A stretch of DNA of 43,547 nt from Candidatus Kuenenia stuttgartensis (lineage in GTDB: Bacteria; Pseudomonadota; Alphaproteobacteria; SMXS01): contig CALQFM020000033.1 of NCBI GenBank assembly GCA_943329845.2, positions 1 to 43,547 on the forward strand, in the 5' to 3' direction. Both the position numbers and the translations under genes were made by a program. Every line of letters starts with the position of its first letter. Position 1 is the first letter of the stretch. The notes under the pieces were generated by a model. It was not told the origin of the DNA and did not search any database. It worked only from the letters and a program-made list of their open reading frames with translations. Below, in pieces: positions 26,415-34,280 of this stretch.

Positions 26415-27616
26415 GCGGCCGGCTTGCTCAGCACGCTGTTCGAGCGGGCGAGCCGTTCGAACGTATCCACGATCGTCCTGACCTGCTCTTCGGTATGCGC
26501 GGCGCTCAGGCTGCAGCGCAGCAGGTTCAGGCCTTGCGGCGTGGCCGGCGGCATCGCCAGGTTGACGTAGACGCCGTTGTTGAGCAGCTGCTCCCACAGC
26601 CGCACCGCCATGTCGCGGTCGTCGATCTTCACGGCGACGACCGGGCTCGGCGTGGCGCCCAGATTGAAGCCGGCGCGAGTCAGGCCCTCGTGGAGCTGTC
26701 GGGCGTTGCGCCAGAGCTTCTCGCGGTGCTGCGGCTCCGAGCCCAGGATCTCGACCGCCTTCAGCGCCGAGGCGACCACCGACGGCGGCAGCGAGGCGGT
26801 GAACATGTAGGGGCGCGCGGCCAGCCGCAGGATCTCGAATTTCGGGTGGTTCGACACGCAATAGCCGCCGATGGTCCCGACGCTCTTGCTGAAGGTCCCG
26901 ACGACGAACTCAACGTCGTCCATGACTCCGGCTTCCTGCACCACGCCGCAACCGGTCTCGCCGAACACGCCGAGCGAATGGGCCTCGTCCACCATCAGCG
27001 ACGCGCCGTGCCTGTTCTTGACCTCGACCAGCTCCTTCATCGGCGCCTTGTCGCCCAGCATGGAATAGAGGCCCTCGATGACGATCAGCACGTTGGAACC
27101 ATTGCCCAGGCGGCGCAGCCGCTTGTCCAGGTCATCGGGGTCGTTGTGCTTGAAACGGACGATGGTGGCGTCCGACATCTTGCAGGCGTCATAGATGCTG
27201 GCGTGGCTGTCGGCGTCGATGATGATGACATCGTCCTTGCCGGCAATGGTGCCGATGGTTGCCATGTTGGCGAGGAAGCCGGTGCTGAACACCATGCAGT
27301 GCCCGGCGCCGTAGAGCCTGGCGATGGCGGCTTCAAGCGCCTTGTGCCCGGTATAGGTGCCGTTCAGTACGCGCGAGCCTGTCGTGCCCGTGCCCCATGC
27401 ATCCAGCGCCTCGTGCGCGGCCTGAATGCAGCGCGGGTCCATGGTCAGGCCCAGATAGTTGTTGGTGCCTGCCAGGATGGTGCGCTTTCCCTTGATCACC
27501 GCCTCGGTGGGCGAGATGACCTTTTCCATGACCACGTCGATGGGGCTGGAGTCCTCGAAGCCCAGGGCCTCGCGGGCCCGGATCATCGGGTCGAACTTGT
27601 CGAACAGATCAGCCAT
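26411..27616 (-). CDS. spt: Serine palmitoyltransferase
   Basis: This PLP enzyme of the alpha-oxoamine synthase family condenses serine with an acyl thioester to give 3-ketosphinganine, committing carbon to sphingolipids. Of 401 residues, visible are the ring-stacking His in DSHASIYD, the DEAHSLGVFG strand holding the PLP-nitrogen Asp, and the Schiff-base Lys in GTFSKSVG. The GTFSKS form with the following GGY distinguishes serine palmitoyltransferases from BioF and Kbl. A dedicated ACP gene immediately upstream, overlapping by eight bases, implies an acyl-ACP substrate as in Caulobacter. The ATG at 27614-27616 lies within the end of the ACP gene. Confidence 0.9.
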   Translation of the reverse strand: MADLFDKFDPMIRAREALGFEDSSPIDVVMEKVISPTEAVIKGKRTILAGTNNYLGLTMDPRCIQAAHEALDAWGTGTTGSRVLNGTYTGHKALEAAIARLYGAGHCMVFSTGFLANMATIGTIAGKDDVIIIDADSHASIYDACKMSDATIVRFKHNDPDDLDKRLRRLGNGSNVLIVIEGLYSMLGDKAPMKELVEVKNRHGASLMVDEAHSLGVFGETGCGVVQEAGVMDDVEFVVGTFSKSVGTIGGYCVSNHPKFEILRLAARPYMFTASLPPSVVASALKAVEILGSEPQHREKLWRNARQLHEGLTRAGFNLGATPSPVVAVKIDDRDMAVRLWEQLLNNGVYVNLAMPPATPQGLNLLRCSLSAAHTEEQVRTIVDTFERLARSNSVLSKPAA

Positions 27617-27854
27617 TCTTCTTCTCGAGCAGCTCGTTGACCGCGTCGGCGACCTGGCCGACGGTCTCCAGGTCGGGCAGCAGGTTGAGCGGGATGATGA
27701 TGTCAAAGTGGTCTTCCATCTCGGCGACGAAATCCATCACGGTCAGCGAATCCCACTCCAGATGCGTGGCGAAGGTGGTCGACGGCGTCACCGCCACACC
27801 CTTGCGGTTGTGCGGCGCGATCAGGGTGACGATCTCGTCCAGCGCGTTGCTCAT
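27609..27854 (-). CDS. acpR: Acyl carrier protein dedicated to sphingolipid synthesis
   Basis: An 81-residue acidic carrier protein with the phosphopantetheine attachment Ser in EWDSLTVMDF and the usual helical bundle. It sits between the epimerase-like reductase and spt and overlaps spt, which fits the Caulobacter specialised ACP that presents the fatty acid to serine palmitoyltransferase. It would be loaded by the AMP ligase encoded two genes upstream. The sequence after the DSL motif (EMEDHFDIIIP) is more acidic than that of housekeeping AcpP. The gene name follows Caulobacter usage. Confidence 0.88.
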   Translation of the reverse strand: MSNALDEIVTLIAPHNRKGVAVTPSTTFATHLEWDSLTVMDFVAEMEDHFDIIIPLNLLPDLETVGQVADAVNELLEKKNG

Positions 27855-27932
27855 GAAGGGTCGGCCTGCCTGCTATTGTCCGGAGCGCGGGTTATAGCAC
27901 CGGGCGGAATGAAGCCCAACCGGGGAATACCG

Positions 27933-28865
27933 TCAGGAAAGGTCGCCATGCACCTCGTACCAGACGCGGGTCTCGGGCAGGCCCCGCGATGCCGGTATAG
28001 CCGCCCGCCAACCGGCGTCGGCGAGCGTGGTGTCGCGGCAGACCCAGTCTCCGTGGCTAAGTTCGCGGGCCTTTCCCGGCGTCAGCATGGGAACGCCGCC
28101 GGTCGCCATGCTGGCCAGCCAGAGCGCGCCGCCCGCCGCTTGCAGCACGCTGCCGGGAACGAAGATCGGTCGGTGGAAGCCGGTTCCGCCGTGGATCATC
28201 GCCAGCACCTCGGCAAAGGCATATCCCTTGGGCTCGCCGTCATGCACCTCGGCAACCTGGTCCGAAAGAGCCGGCATGGCGATGGCCGCGACGATGGCGG
28301 CAGCCAGGTCGGCCACATGGACGAGGGAGGTACGGTGTCCGGCGCTGCCCGGCAGGAACGGACGGCGCCGTCGCGCGGCCCTGAAGAACACCAGCGTCTC
28401 CCGGTCGCCGGGACCGTAGACCGCCGGCGGCCGCAGGATGGTCCAGTCCAGGCCCGGCGCGGCCTTCACCAGCACTTCCGCCGCCGCCTTGCTGGCCGCG
28501 TAGCTGGAGAGCGCCGGTTCCCGCGCCGCGAGGGAGGACAGGTGGATGAAGCGCAACGGACGTCCGCCAAGCGCCGCGATCAGCCGCCCGGTGCCGCCCT
28601 TGTTGATATCGAAGAAATCGGCCCGACGCCGCGCCTTGATCAGCCCGGCCACATGCACGATGGCATCCGCATCGGCGACCAGCGCGCGGAGCGCGGCCTC
28701 GTCGGTAAGATCACCGGAAATCCAGGTGACGCCGTCGCGGGCCGGCTGGTTGCGTCGGACCAGCGCCGAAACCCTGTAGCCCTGCTTCACAAGTTCATCG
28801 AGCACCGTGCCGCCGACGAAACCCGTCGCACCGGTGAGCGCGACGCGTCTGGCGGGTGCGGTCAT
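27933..28865 (-). CDS. cerR: NAD(P)-dependent epimerase-like ceramide reductase
   Basis: An extended short-chain dehydrogenase of 310 residues with the TGATGFVGG nucleotide motif at residue 11, a HVAGL strand end, and the catalytic SYAASK (Tyr-x3-Lys). In Caulobacter the gene at this place, between acyl-AMP ligase and ACP, encodes the reductase that converts oxidised ceramide to dihydroceramide. That order of steps, acylation before reduction, differs from eukaryotes. The start ATG (28863-28865) is four bases after the ligase stop and the gene leads into acpR after 78 bases. The alternative, a sugar epimerase, is unlikely in this setting. Confidence 0.85.
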   Translation of the reverse strand: MTAPARRVALTGATGFVGGTVLDELVKQGYRVSALVRRNQPARDGVTWISGDLTDEAALRALVADADAIVHVAGLIKARRRADFFDINKGGTGRLIAALGGRPLRFIHLSSLAAREPALSSYAASKAAAEVLVKAAPGLDWTILRPPAVYGPGDRETLVFFRAARRRRPFLPGSAGHRTSLVHVADLAAAIVAAIAMPALSDQVAEVHDGEPKGYAFAEVLAMIHGGTGFHRPIFVPGSVLQAAGGALWLASMATGGVPMLTPGKARELSHGDWVCRDTTLADAGWRAAIPASRGLPETRVWYEVHGDLS

Positions 28866-28869
28866 GGGA

Positions 28870-30651
28870 TCACTCGCCAGCGGCGGCCTTCAGCGGGGCG
28901 GCGTCTTCCCAGGGATAGGGATCGCTGCCCTCGAGCGGCTCCAGCAGGCCTGACATGTAGTTGGCGCGGGCCTTGACCCGGCTAAGCTTGCCCGAGGAGG
29001 TGCGCGGCAGGCTGCGCGGCTTCACCAGCGCGACGCGGCAGGCGATGCCCACATCCTTCTGGATGCGCCGCTTGATCTCGTCGACCAGCCTGCGGCGCTC
29101 GTCCAGCTCGCTGACGCGGGGCTGGACCAGGATCATGGCTACTTCCTCGTTGCCCCGTCCTGGCACCGAGATGGCGGCGCTATCGCCCGAGCGCAGCCCG
29201 TCGATCTGCTCGACGGTCCACTCGATGTCCTGCGGCCAGTGGTTGCGGCCGTTGAGGATGATCAGGTCCTTGGCGCGGCCGACGATGTAGAGCGCCGGGC
29301 CGATCATGTAGCCCATGTCCCCAGTATCGAGCCAACCGTTCTCGTCCAGCACGTTGCGCGTGCCTTCAGGGTCATTGAAGTAGCCGGCCATAACGGAGGG
29401 CCCGCGCACATAGATCTGACCCACACCGCGCTCGCCGACAGAGTCCCCGTTCTCGTCGCGGATCTCGATGTCGTATTCCGGCATGGGGATGCCGCAATTG
29501 ACCACTTCGCGGGTCTTGGCTGTATCGGCGGTCGCGGGCACCGCACGGTGCTCTGCTGCCAGCAGGCTCTCGTCGACCAGGTCGACTTCGATGCCGCTGT
29601 CGATGGGCATGAAGCTCACCGCCAGCGTGCATTCGGCCAGTCCATAGCTGGACAGGAACGCCTTGTCGTTGAATCCGGCGGGCGCGAAGGTGCGGCTGAA
29701 CTCGCGCATGGAATCGGCCCGGATCATCTCGGCGCCCAGGCCGGCGACGCGCCAGGAACGCAGGTCCAGTTCGGCGACCTGCTCGGGCTTCACCCGGCGG
29801 GCGCACAGTTCGTACCCGAAGGTCGGGCTGTAGCTGATCGTCGCCTTGTTACGGCTGATCAGTTCCAGCCACAGCAGCGGGCGGCGGGCGAAGAACTCGG
29901 TCGGCAGATAGTCAGCTGTGACCTGTATCGCGACCAGGGTCAGCATGGCGCCGACCAGGCCCATGTCGTGATAGAACGGCAGCCACGACATCATGCGGTC
30001 CCCGTCGCGCACCTCGATGCCGTGTACGCCGTTGCCGCGGCAGTTCGACATCACCGACGTCTGGGTAACGGCGACGCCATGCGGGAAACGGGTGCTGCCG
30101 GAGGAATATTGCAGGTAGCAGATGTCGCCTGGACCCTGCGGCCGCAGATCCGGCGTACCTTCCGGCATCGCCAGCAGTTCCTCGCTGGTCACCACCAGCT
30201 TCATGCCCAGCCCGTCGGCGGCCTGTGCCAGCAGGTCAGACATGCCGGTCGGCGCGATGGCGGCGTCGGCGTGACAGCTCACCATCTGCTTGCCAAGCTG
30301 CTCCACATAGCCATCCTTGCCGCCGAACGAAGTCGGCAGCGGCAGTGGCACCGGCAACAGGCCTGCATACTGGCAACCGAAGAAGGCGGTGATGAAATCC
30401 GGCGCGGTGTCGGCGATCAGCGCCACGCGGCAGCCTCGCTCCAGGCCTGCGGTCATCAACCGGCGCGCCGTGGCCAGCGCGCGGTCGCGCATGTCGGCGA
30501 AACTCAGGACATCGTCCAGGTCGCCGCGCGCCGAATAGAAATTGAAGCCCCGGACGCCCTGCGCTGCATAGTCCAGCGCGTCGACCAAAGTGGCGAAGTC
30601 GGCCATGCGCCGGGGCAGGCCGTGATCATCCGTCGGTAATGGTGTCAGCAT
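28870..30651 (-). CDS. aasR: Fatty acyl-AMP ligase (acyl-ACP synthetase) for sphingolipid synthesis
   Basis: This adenylate-forming enzyme of 593 residues would activate a free fatty acid with ATP and pass it to AcpR. The P-loop reads YSSGSTRFPHGV, lacking the Lys common in acyl-CoA synthetases, as is usual in fatty acyl-AMP ligases. Also visible are the SYGLAE motif, GWLDTGDMGY, the hinge GRAKDLIILNGRNHWPQDIE and the C-terminal PRTSSGK with the catalytic Lys. It is the first gene of the aasR-cerR-acpR-spt operon. The 245 bases upstream separate it from divergent recX and contain a TTTTTGA/TCAAAAA inverted repeat (about 30773-30796) that might be an operator. Confidence 0.88.
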   Translation of the reverse strand: MLTPLPTDDHGLPRRMADFATLVDALDYAAQGVRGFNFYSARGDLDDVLSFADMRDRALATARRLMTAGLERGCRVALIADTAPDFITAFFGCQYAGLLPVPLPLPTSFGGKDGYVEQLGKQMVSCHADAAIAPTGMSDLLAQAADGLGMKLVVTSEELLAMPEGTPDLRPQGPGDICYLQYSSGSTRFPHGVAVTQTSVMSNCRGNGVHGIEVRDGDRMMSWLPFYHDMGLVGAMLTLVAIQVTADYLPTEFFARRPLLWLELISRNKATISYSPTFGYELCARRVKPEQVAELDLRSWRVAGLGAEMIRADSMREFSRTFAPAGFNDKAFLSSYGLAECTLAVSFMPIDSGIEVDLVDESLLAAEHRAVPATADTAKTREVVNCGIPMPEYDIEIRDENGDSVGERGVGQIYVRGPSVMAGYFNDPEGTRNVLDENGWLDTGDMGYMIGPALYIVGRAKDLIILNGRNHWPQDIEWTVEQIDGLRSGDSAAISVPGRGNEEVAMILVQPRVSELDERRRLVDEIKRRIQKDVGIACRVALVKPRSLPRTSSGKLSRVKARANYMSGLLEPLEGSDPYPWEDAAPLKAAAGE

Positions 30652-30896
30652 ATGCGGCTGTATCGGTCTTCCTTGGTCCGTCGGGTCAGTCGTAACGGAA
30701 CACTTTCCTTCGAAAGCTCAAGTCTTTCCCACCGTTTCGCGGTCGTCTTCAAGCGGCGGAAGCCTAGCTCATTTTTGAGCGCAGCGGGTTCAAAAATTTG
30801 CCATACTCCGCCCCCTGATGAGCAAGGGCGCCGGTTCTTAAGGGGAAACCGCTGGAAAGGCAAGAGTCGAGGAAGCAGGCCCGTCCTGCACCGGGC

Positions 30897-31427
30897 TTGA
30901 AAAGCCAGGCCGCGCGGCCCCGGCCGGCCAGCGAGGCCTACCTGGAGCGCGCCGCCACGCACTATCTGGCCCGGTTCGCCTCGAGCGTCGACAATTTCAA
31001 GGATGTGCTGTGGCGCAAGGTCGACCGGCGCGGGCTGGCTGATGGCGTAGACCGCGCCACTGCCCAGCAATGGATCAACGGCATCGCGGACCGGTTCGTC
31101 GCGCTTGGCTTGCTCGACGATGAGGCTTTTGCGCGAGCCCGCGCCGGCTCTCTGCTGCGGCGAGGCAAACCGCGGCGGGCGATCAGGTCGGCCCTGCTGG
31201 CGAAGGGCGTGACCGCCGAAGTCGCCGCCGACGCGGTCGCGTCGCTGTCCGACCACGCCGCCGATCCGGACCTGGACGCAGCTGTCGCCTTTGCGCGGCG
31301 CAAGCGGCTGGGGCCGTATGGCGCTTCCGGCGCCGGGGACGACCACCGACGCAAGGAGCTGGCGGCCTTCGCGAGGGCCGGCTTTTCCTACCAGCTTGCG
31401 CGCCGTGTGCTCGACGGCGGAGAATGA
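30897..31427 (+). CDS. recX: Regulatory protein RecX
   Basis: RecX binds RecA filaments and limits recombination and SOS induction. The 176 residues show the three-helix repeats typical of the family (YLERAATHYLARFASS, then GLLDDEAFARARAGSLLRRGKPRRAI and ARRKRLGPYG). The C-terminal AFARAGFSYQLARRVLD is conserved. The start is uncertain: a TTG at 30897 has no ribosome site, while the frame is open back to 30822 and AAGGGG precedes a CTG at 30852. A short ATG frame starting at 30818 (7 codons) would join this frame with one slip. No recA gene is nearby. The stop overlaps the next gene. Confidence 0.85.
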   Translation: MKSQAARPRPASEAYLERAATHYLARFASSVDNFKDVLWRKVDRRGLADGVDRATAQQWINGIADRFVALGLLDDEAFARARAGSLLRRGKPRRAIRSALLAKGVTAEVAADAVASLSDHAADPDLDAAVAFARRKRLGPYGASGAGDDHRRKELAAFARAGFSYQLARRVLDGGE

Positions 31428-31435
31428 GGAGTGTC

Positions 31436-31936
31436 ATGCGCATCCTGGCTGCCGGTCTCTACGTATTCCTGCTGCTTTCGGGCGGCGCGGCCGGGGCGTT
31501 CTCGCCCGATCCGCCGGATGCCGGCATCGCCCAGACGCTGCCGCTGGCGCCGCTGACGGTGGATACGCGGGCTGGCAGCGTATTGCTCCGGGTGCAGGTC
31601 GCCGATACCGACGCCCGCCGGCAGACCGGGCTGATGTACCGCACCGCCATGCCGGAGCGGGAAGGCATGCTGTTCGTCTTCCAGGAAATGCGGCCGGTGG
31701 CGTTCTGGATGAAGAACTCCGTTCTCTCCCTCGACATCATCTTCATCGATGACACGGGCAGGGTGATGAACATCGCGCGCGGCACCACGCCGTTCTCCCT
31801 GGAGCCTATCCCCGCCGACGGACCCACGCGGGCCGTCCTCGAACTGAACGCAGGCGCGAGCGCGCGGCTGGGAATCGATGTGGGCGATCGCGTGCTTTAT
31901 CAGCCATTGGCCGGTTTGCCGCAGCCGCCGCGCTGA
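31436..31936 (+). CDS. Exported DUF192-domain protein
   Basis: A 166-residue protein with a signal peptide (MRILAAGLYVFLLLSGGAAGA) and a single DUF192 domain: VQVADTDARRQTGLMYR, then MLFVFQEMRPVAFWMKN and LDIIFID, the most conserved blocks. The fold is a small beta-barrel of unknown role, common in Alphaproteobacteria. The ATG at 31436 is preferred because GAGGAG lies just before it and it gives a clean signal peptide; the ATG at 31424, overlapping recX, is an alternative. Cotranscription with recX is likely. Confidence 0.85.
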   Translation: MRILAAGLYVFLLLSGGAAGAFSPDPPDAGIAQTLPLAPLTVDTRAGSVLLRVQVADTDARRQTGLMYRTAMPEREGMLFVFQEMRPVAFWMKNSVLSLDIIFIDDTGRVMNIARGTTPFSLEPIPADGPTRAVLELNAGASARLGIDVGDRVLYQPLAGLPQPPR

Positions 31937-32158
31937 GCACGCCCCGAAGGTCTTCATCGGATCGCCCGGTCATCCGCCGCTTGTCGGCCCGAAGCAGCCA
32001 GCGATGAATGCCCGGAGTGTCGCGGCGCTTGACGCTGGAAATCATTGGCTTGTTTACTAGCGCCCACTATCGGGCCAACCCGCGAGCACCCTCGCATATC
32101 GTTCCGGCTGCGCCGCGAGGCGCCGAGGGGGCGAACGGAAATCAGGACATGCGACTTC

Positions 32159-34276
32159 ATGCCTCTCCTTGAACTCAAGGAACTCAAACGACTGGGCTAC
32201 GGCTTTGGCATCAGGCAGCGGGGATTGCTGGCGAATGCGCGGCAGGCGCCGGCTGCCGACTTTCTCTCGTCCCAGGGCGCACTGGCTCTGGCGGAAAAGG
32301 TCAGATCCTGCCTGCCGGAGACTGATGGCGCGCCCATGTTCGCGGGCGGCGACGGCCTATCCTTCCTGGATCTGGCGCACTGGGCCGGTGCGCTCCAGCG
32401 GCGAGCGCGTATGCCGGTGTTCGCGCCGCCGGTCATGCTGTCGCGCGGACCTGCCGACGACGGGCGAGAGGCGATCAGCGTCCTGGTGCCCTATACTGAC
32501 ATGGAAGCGGCCGGGATGGCGCTGAGATCCGTGATCGCACTGGTCAACGGCTTCCATTCCGCCGCGGCGAAGGGCGAAGCCGCAACGGCGCTCGATGCCG
32601 TATCCGCGCAGATCGACGATGCGGTCGGCAAGCTCACGGCGCGCGCGCCCACCGGCGTCAACAACTACCGGATCTGCGAGGCCGCGTATCGTGAGCGGAT
32701 TCCATTCACCATGTTCTTTCGCGACATGCTGCTGCTCGGCGAGGGATTCAGGCTCCGGCGGATGCTCAGCACGATTACCGACGAGGTCAGCCCGATCGGC
32801 ATCGCCATCGCGCGGAACAAGATGCAGACGGCAACGTCGCTGCGGCAGGCGGGTTTCCCGACCGTCAAGCACGCCGCGGCGACCTCCGAGGACCATGCGG
32901 TCACGCTGGCCGGCCAGACCGGATTTCCGACCGTCGTGAAGCCCGCGGACGCCGACGGCGGCGCCGGCGTGTCGGCCGGGCTGATGACGGAAGCGGCGGT
33001 CAGGACCGCCTACAAGGCGGCTCGGGAGGTCTCGAAGAACGTCCTCGTCGAGGCGTTCGTGCCGGGCAACAACTACCGGATCCATGTCTGCAACGGCAGG
33101 ATCGTCAAGACGACGTTGCGTCGTCCGGGCGGTGTGGAAGGCGACGGCGTTTCCAGCATCCGCGACCTGGTCGCGCGCCAGAGGGACTCGGCCCAATCGC
33201 AGCGGCGCAGGCTGGAGCGGGGCCGCTATTTGCTCGAACTGGACGACGAGGCGCGGGAATTGCTCGCCGAGACGGGGCTGAGCGACGCGTCGGTTCCCGG
33301 AGCGGGCCAGTTCATTCCGCTGCGGCGCCGCTCCAATGTCTCGACCGGCGGCACGACGACCGACGTGCATGGCACGCTGCATCCGGATAACGAGGCCCTG
33401 TTCCTGCGCGCAGCCAACCTGCTGTCGCTCGATTTCGCGGGCATCGACTATATTTCGCCGGACATCTCGAAATCCTGGTGCGAGGTGCCATCCGCGATCT
33501 GCGAGATCAATGCCCAGCCGCAGCTCGGCAACGACCTGAACCCGACGCTCTACAACGAGTTGCTGCGCGAGTACCTGGGCGGCGCGACCCGCGTTCCGTG
33601 GGTTCTCGTGCTGGGGGGCGATGCCCTCAGCATGCACACTCGGACCCTGGGCGAGCGGGTCCGGAAAGCCATGGACCAGCGGGCGTCACCGGCGGTGGTG
33701 GCGTCGCCGACCGGCGTGTGGTCCGGATCTTCCCTCATATCCGACGCGCAGGGATCGCTGATGGCCGCCTGCGAGAGCGTCGTCCTGGGGCGGTACGCCG
33801 CCGCTGCCGTCGTGATCGCCGACCCGGCGCTGGTCGCCGCTTGCGGACTGTCGACGGAAGACCTGGAGTTTGTCGTCCTGACCAAAGAATCGCGGGCGTC
33901 GGCGGACGCGTTCGATCTCTGTCGCAATCTTGTCGCGCCGCACATCCGCAAGGGGCTGGTGCTGGAGGCGGGGGACCCGGCTTTCACGGCCCTGAAAGCC
34001 GAACTGCCGGTCGAGAAACTGTTTCTGGTGTGCCCGGGGCCCTTGGACGATGCCGCCCGCGCGCATCTGTCCGAAGGCGGTCGTGCCATATGGCTGGAAA
34101 GCAAGGGTGAACAAGGCGCGTCCCGCGTCGTGCTGGGCGCGGGCGAAACGAGAATTCCGCTCGGGTCGCTGGCTGCGGCCCAGCCGCGTGTCCTTCGGGA
34201 TGCGATGATCTCTCGCCTGATCCAGGTGCATCTGCCGGCAGCTAAAAAGCCCGACGCGCTTCGGCAAGGAAATTGA
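32159..34276 (+). CDS. Cyanophycin-synthetase-like ATP-grasp ligase with degenerate Mur-like C-terminus
   Basis: A 705-residue cytosolic protein aligned by eye with cyanophycin synthetase (CphA). Residues 1-200 resemble the CphA N-terminal domain. An ATP-grasp domain follows (about 215-455) with RNKMQTATSLRQAGFP, the TVVKPADADGGAGV ATP lid, VEAFVPGNNYRIHV, the STGGTTTDVHGTLHP segment and the metal-binding CEINAQPQ. The remaining 230 residues keep Mur-ligase-like spacing (ASPTGVWSG, LEFVVLT) but are shortened, and the expected GTNGKTT P-loop is replaced by GGDALSMHTR. It therefore probably makes one kind of amide bond, not the alternating pair of cyanophycin. The sulfotransferase gene begins four bases downstream. 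The ATG at 32159 has AGGA 11 bases before it. Confidence 0.75.
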   Translation: MPLLELKELKRLGYGFGIRQRGLLANARQAPAADFLSSQGALALAEKVRSCLPETDGAPMFAGGDGLSFLDLAHWAGALQRRARMPVFAPPVMLSRGPADDGREAISVLVPYTDMEAAGMALRSVIALVNGFHSAAAKGEAATALDAVSAQIDDAVGKLTARAPTGVNNYRICEAAYRERIPFTMFFRDMLLLGEGFRLRRMLSTITDEVSPIGIAIARNKMQTATSLRQAGFPTVKHAAATSEDHAVTLAGQTGFPTVVKPADADGGAGVSAGLMTEAAVRTAYKAAREVSKNVLVEAFVPGNNYRIHVCNGRIVKTTLRRPGGVEGDGVSSIRDLVARQRDSAQSQRRRLERGRYLLELDDEARELLAETGLSDASVPGAGQFIPLRRRSNVSTGGTTTDVHGTLHPDNEALFLRAANLLSLDFAGIDYISPDISKSWCEVPSAICEINAQPQLGNDLNPTLYNELLREYLGGATRVPWVLVLGGDALSMHTRTLGERVRKAMDQRASPAVVASPTGVWSGSSLISDAQGSLMAACESVVLGRYAAAAVVIADPALVAACGLSTEDLEFVVLTKESRASADAFDLCRNLVAPHIRKGLVLEAGDPAFTALKAELPVEKLFLVCPGPLDDAARAHLSEGGRAIWLESKGEQGASRVVLGAGETRIPLGSLAAAQPRVLRDAMISRLIQVHLPAAKKPDALRQGN

Positions 34277-34280
34277 TCTC

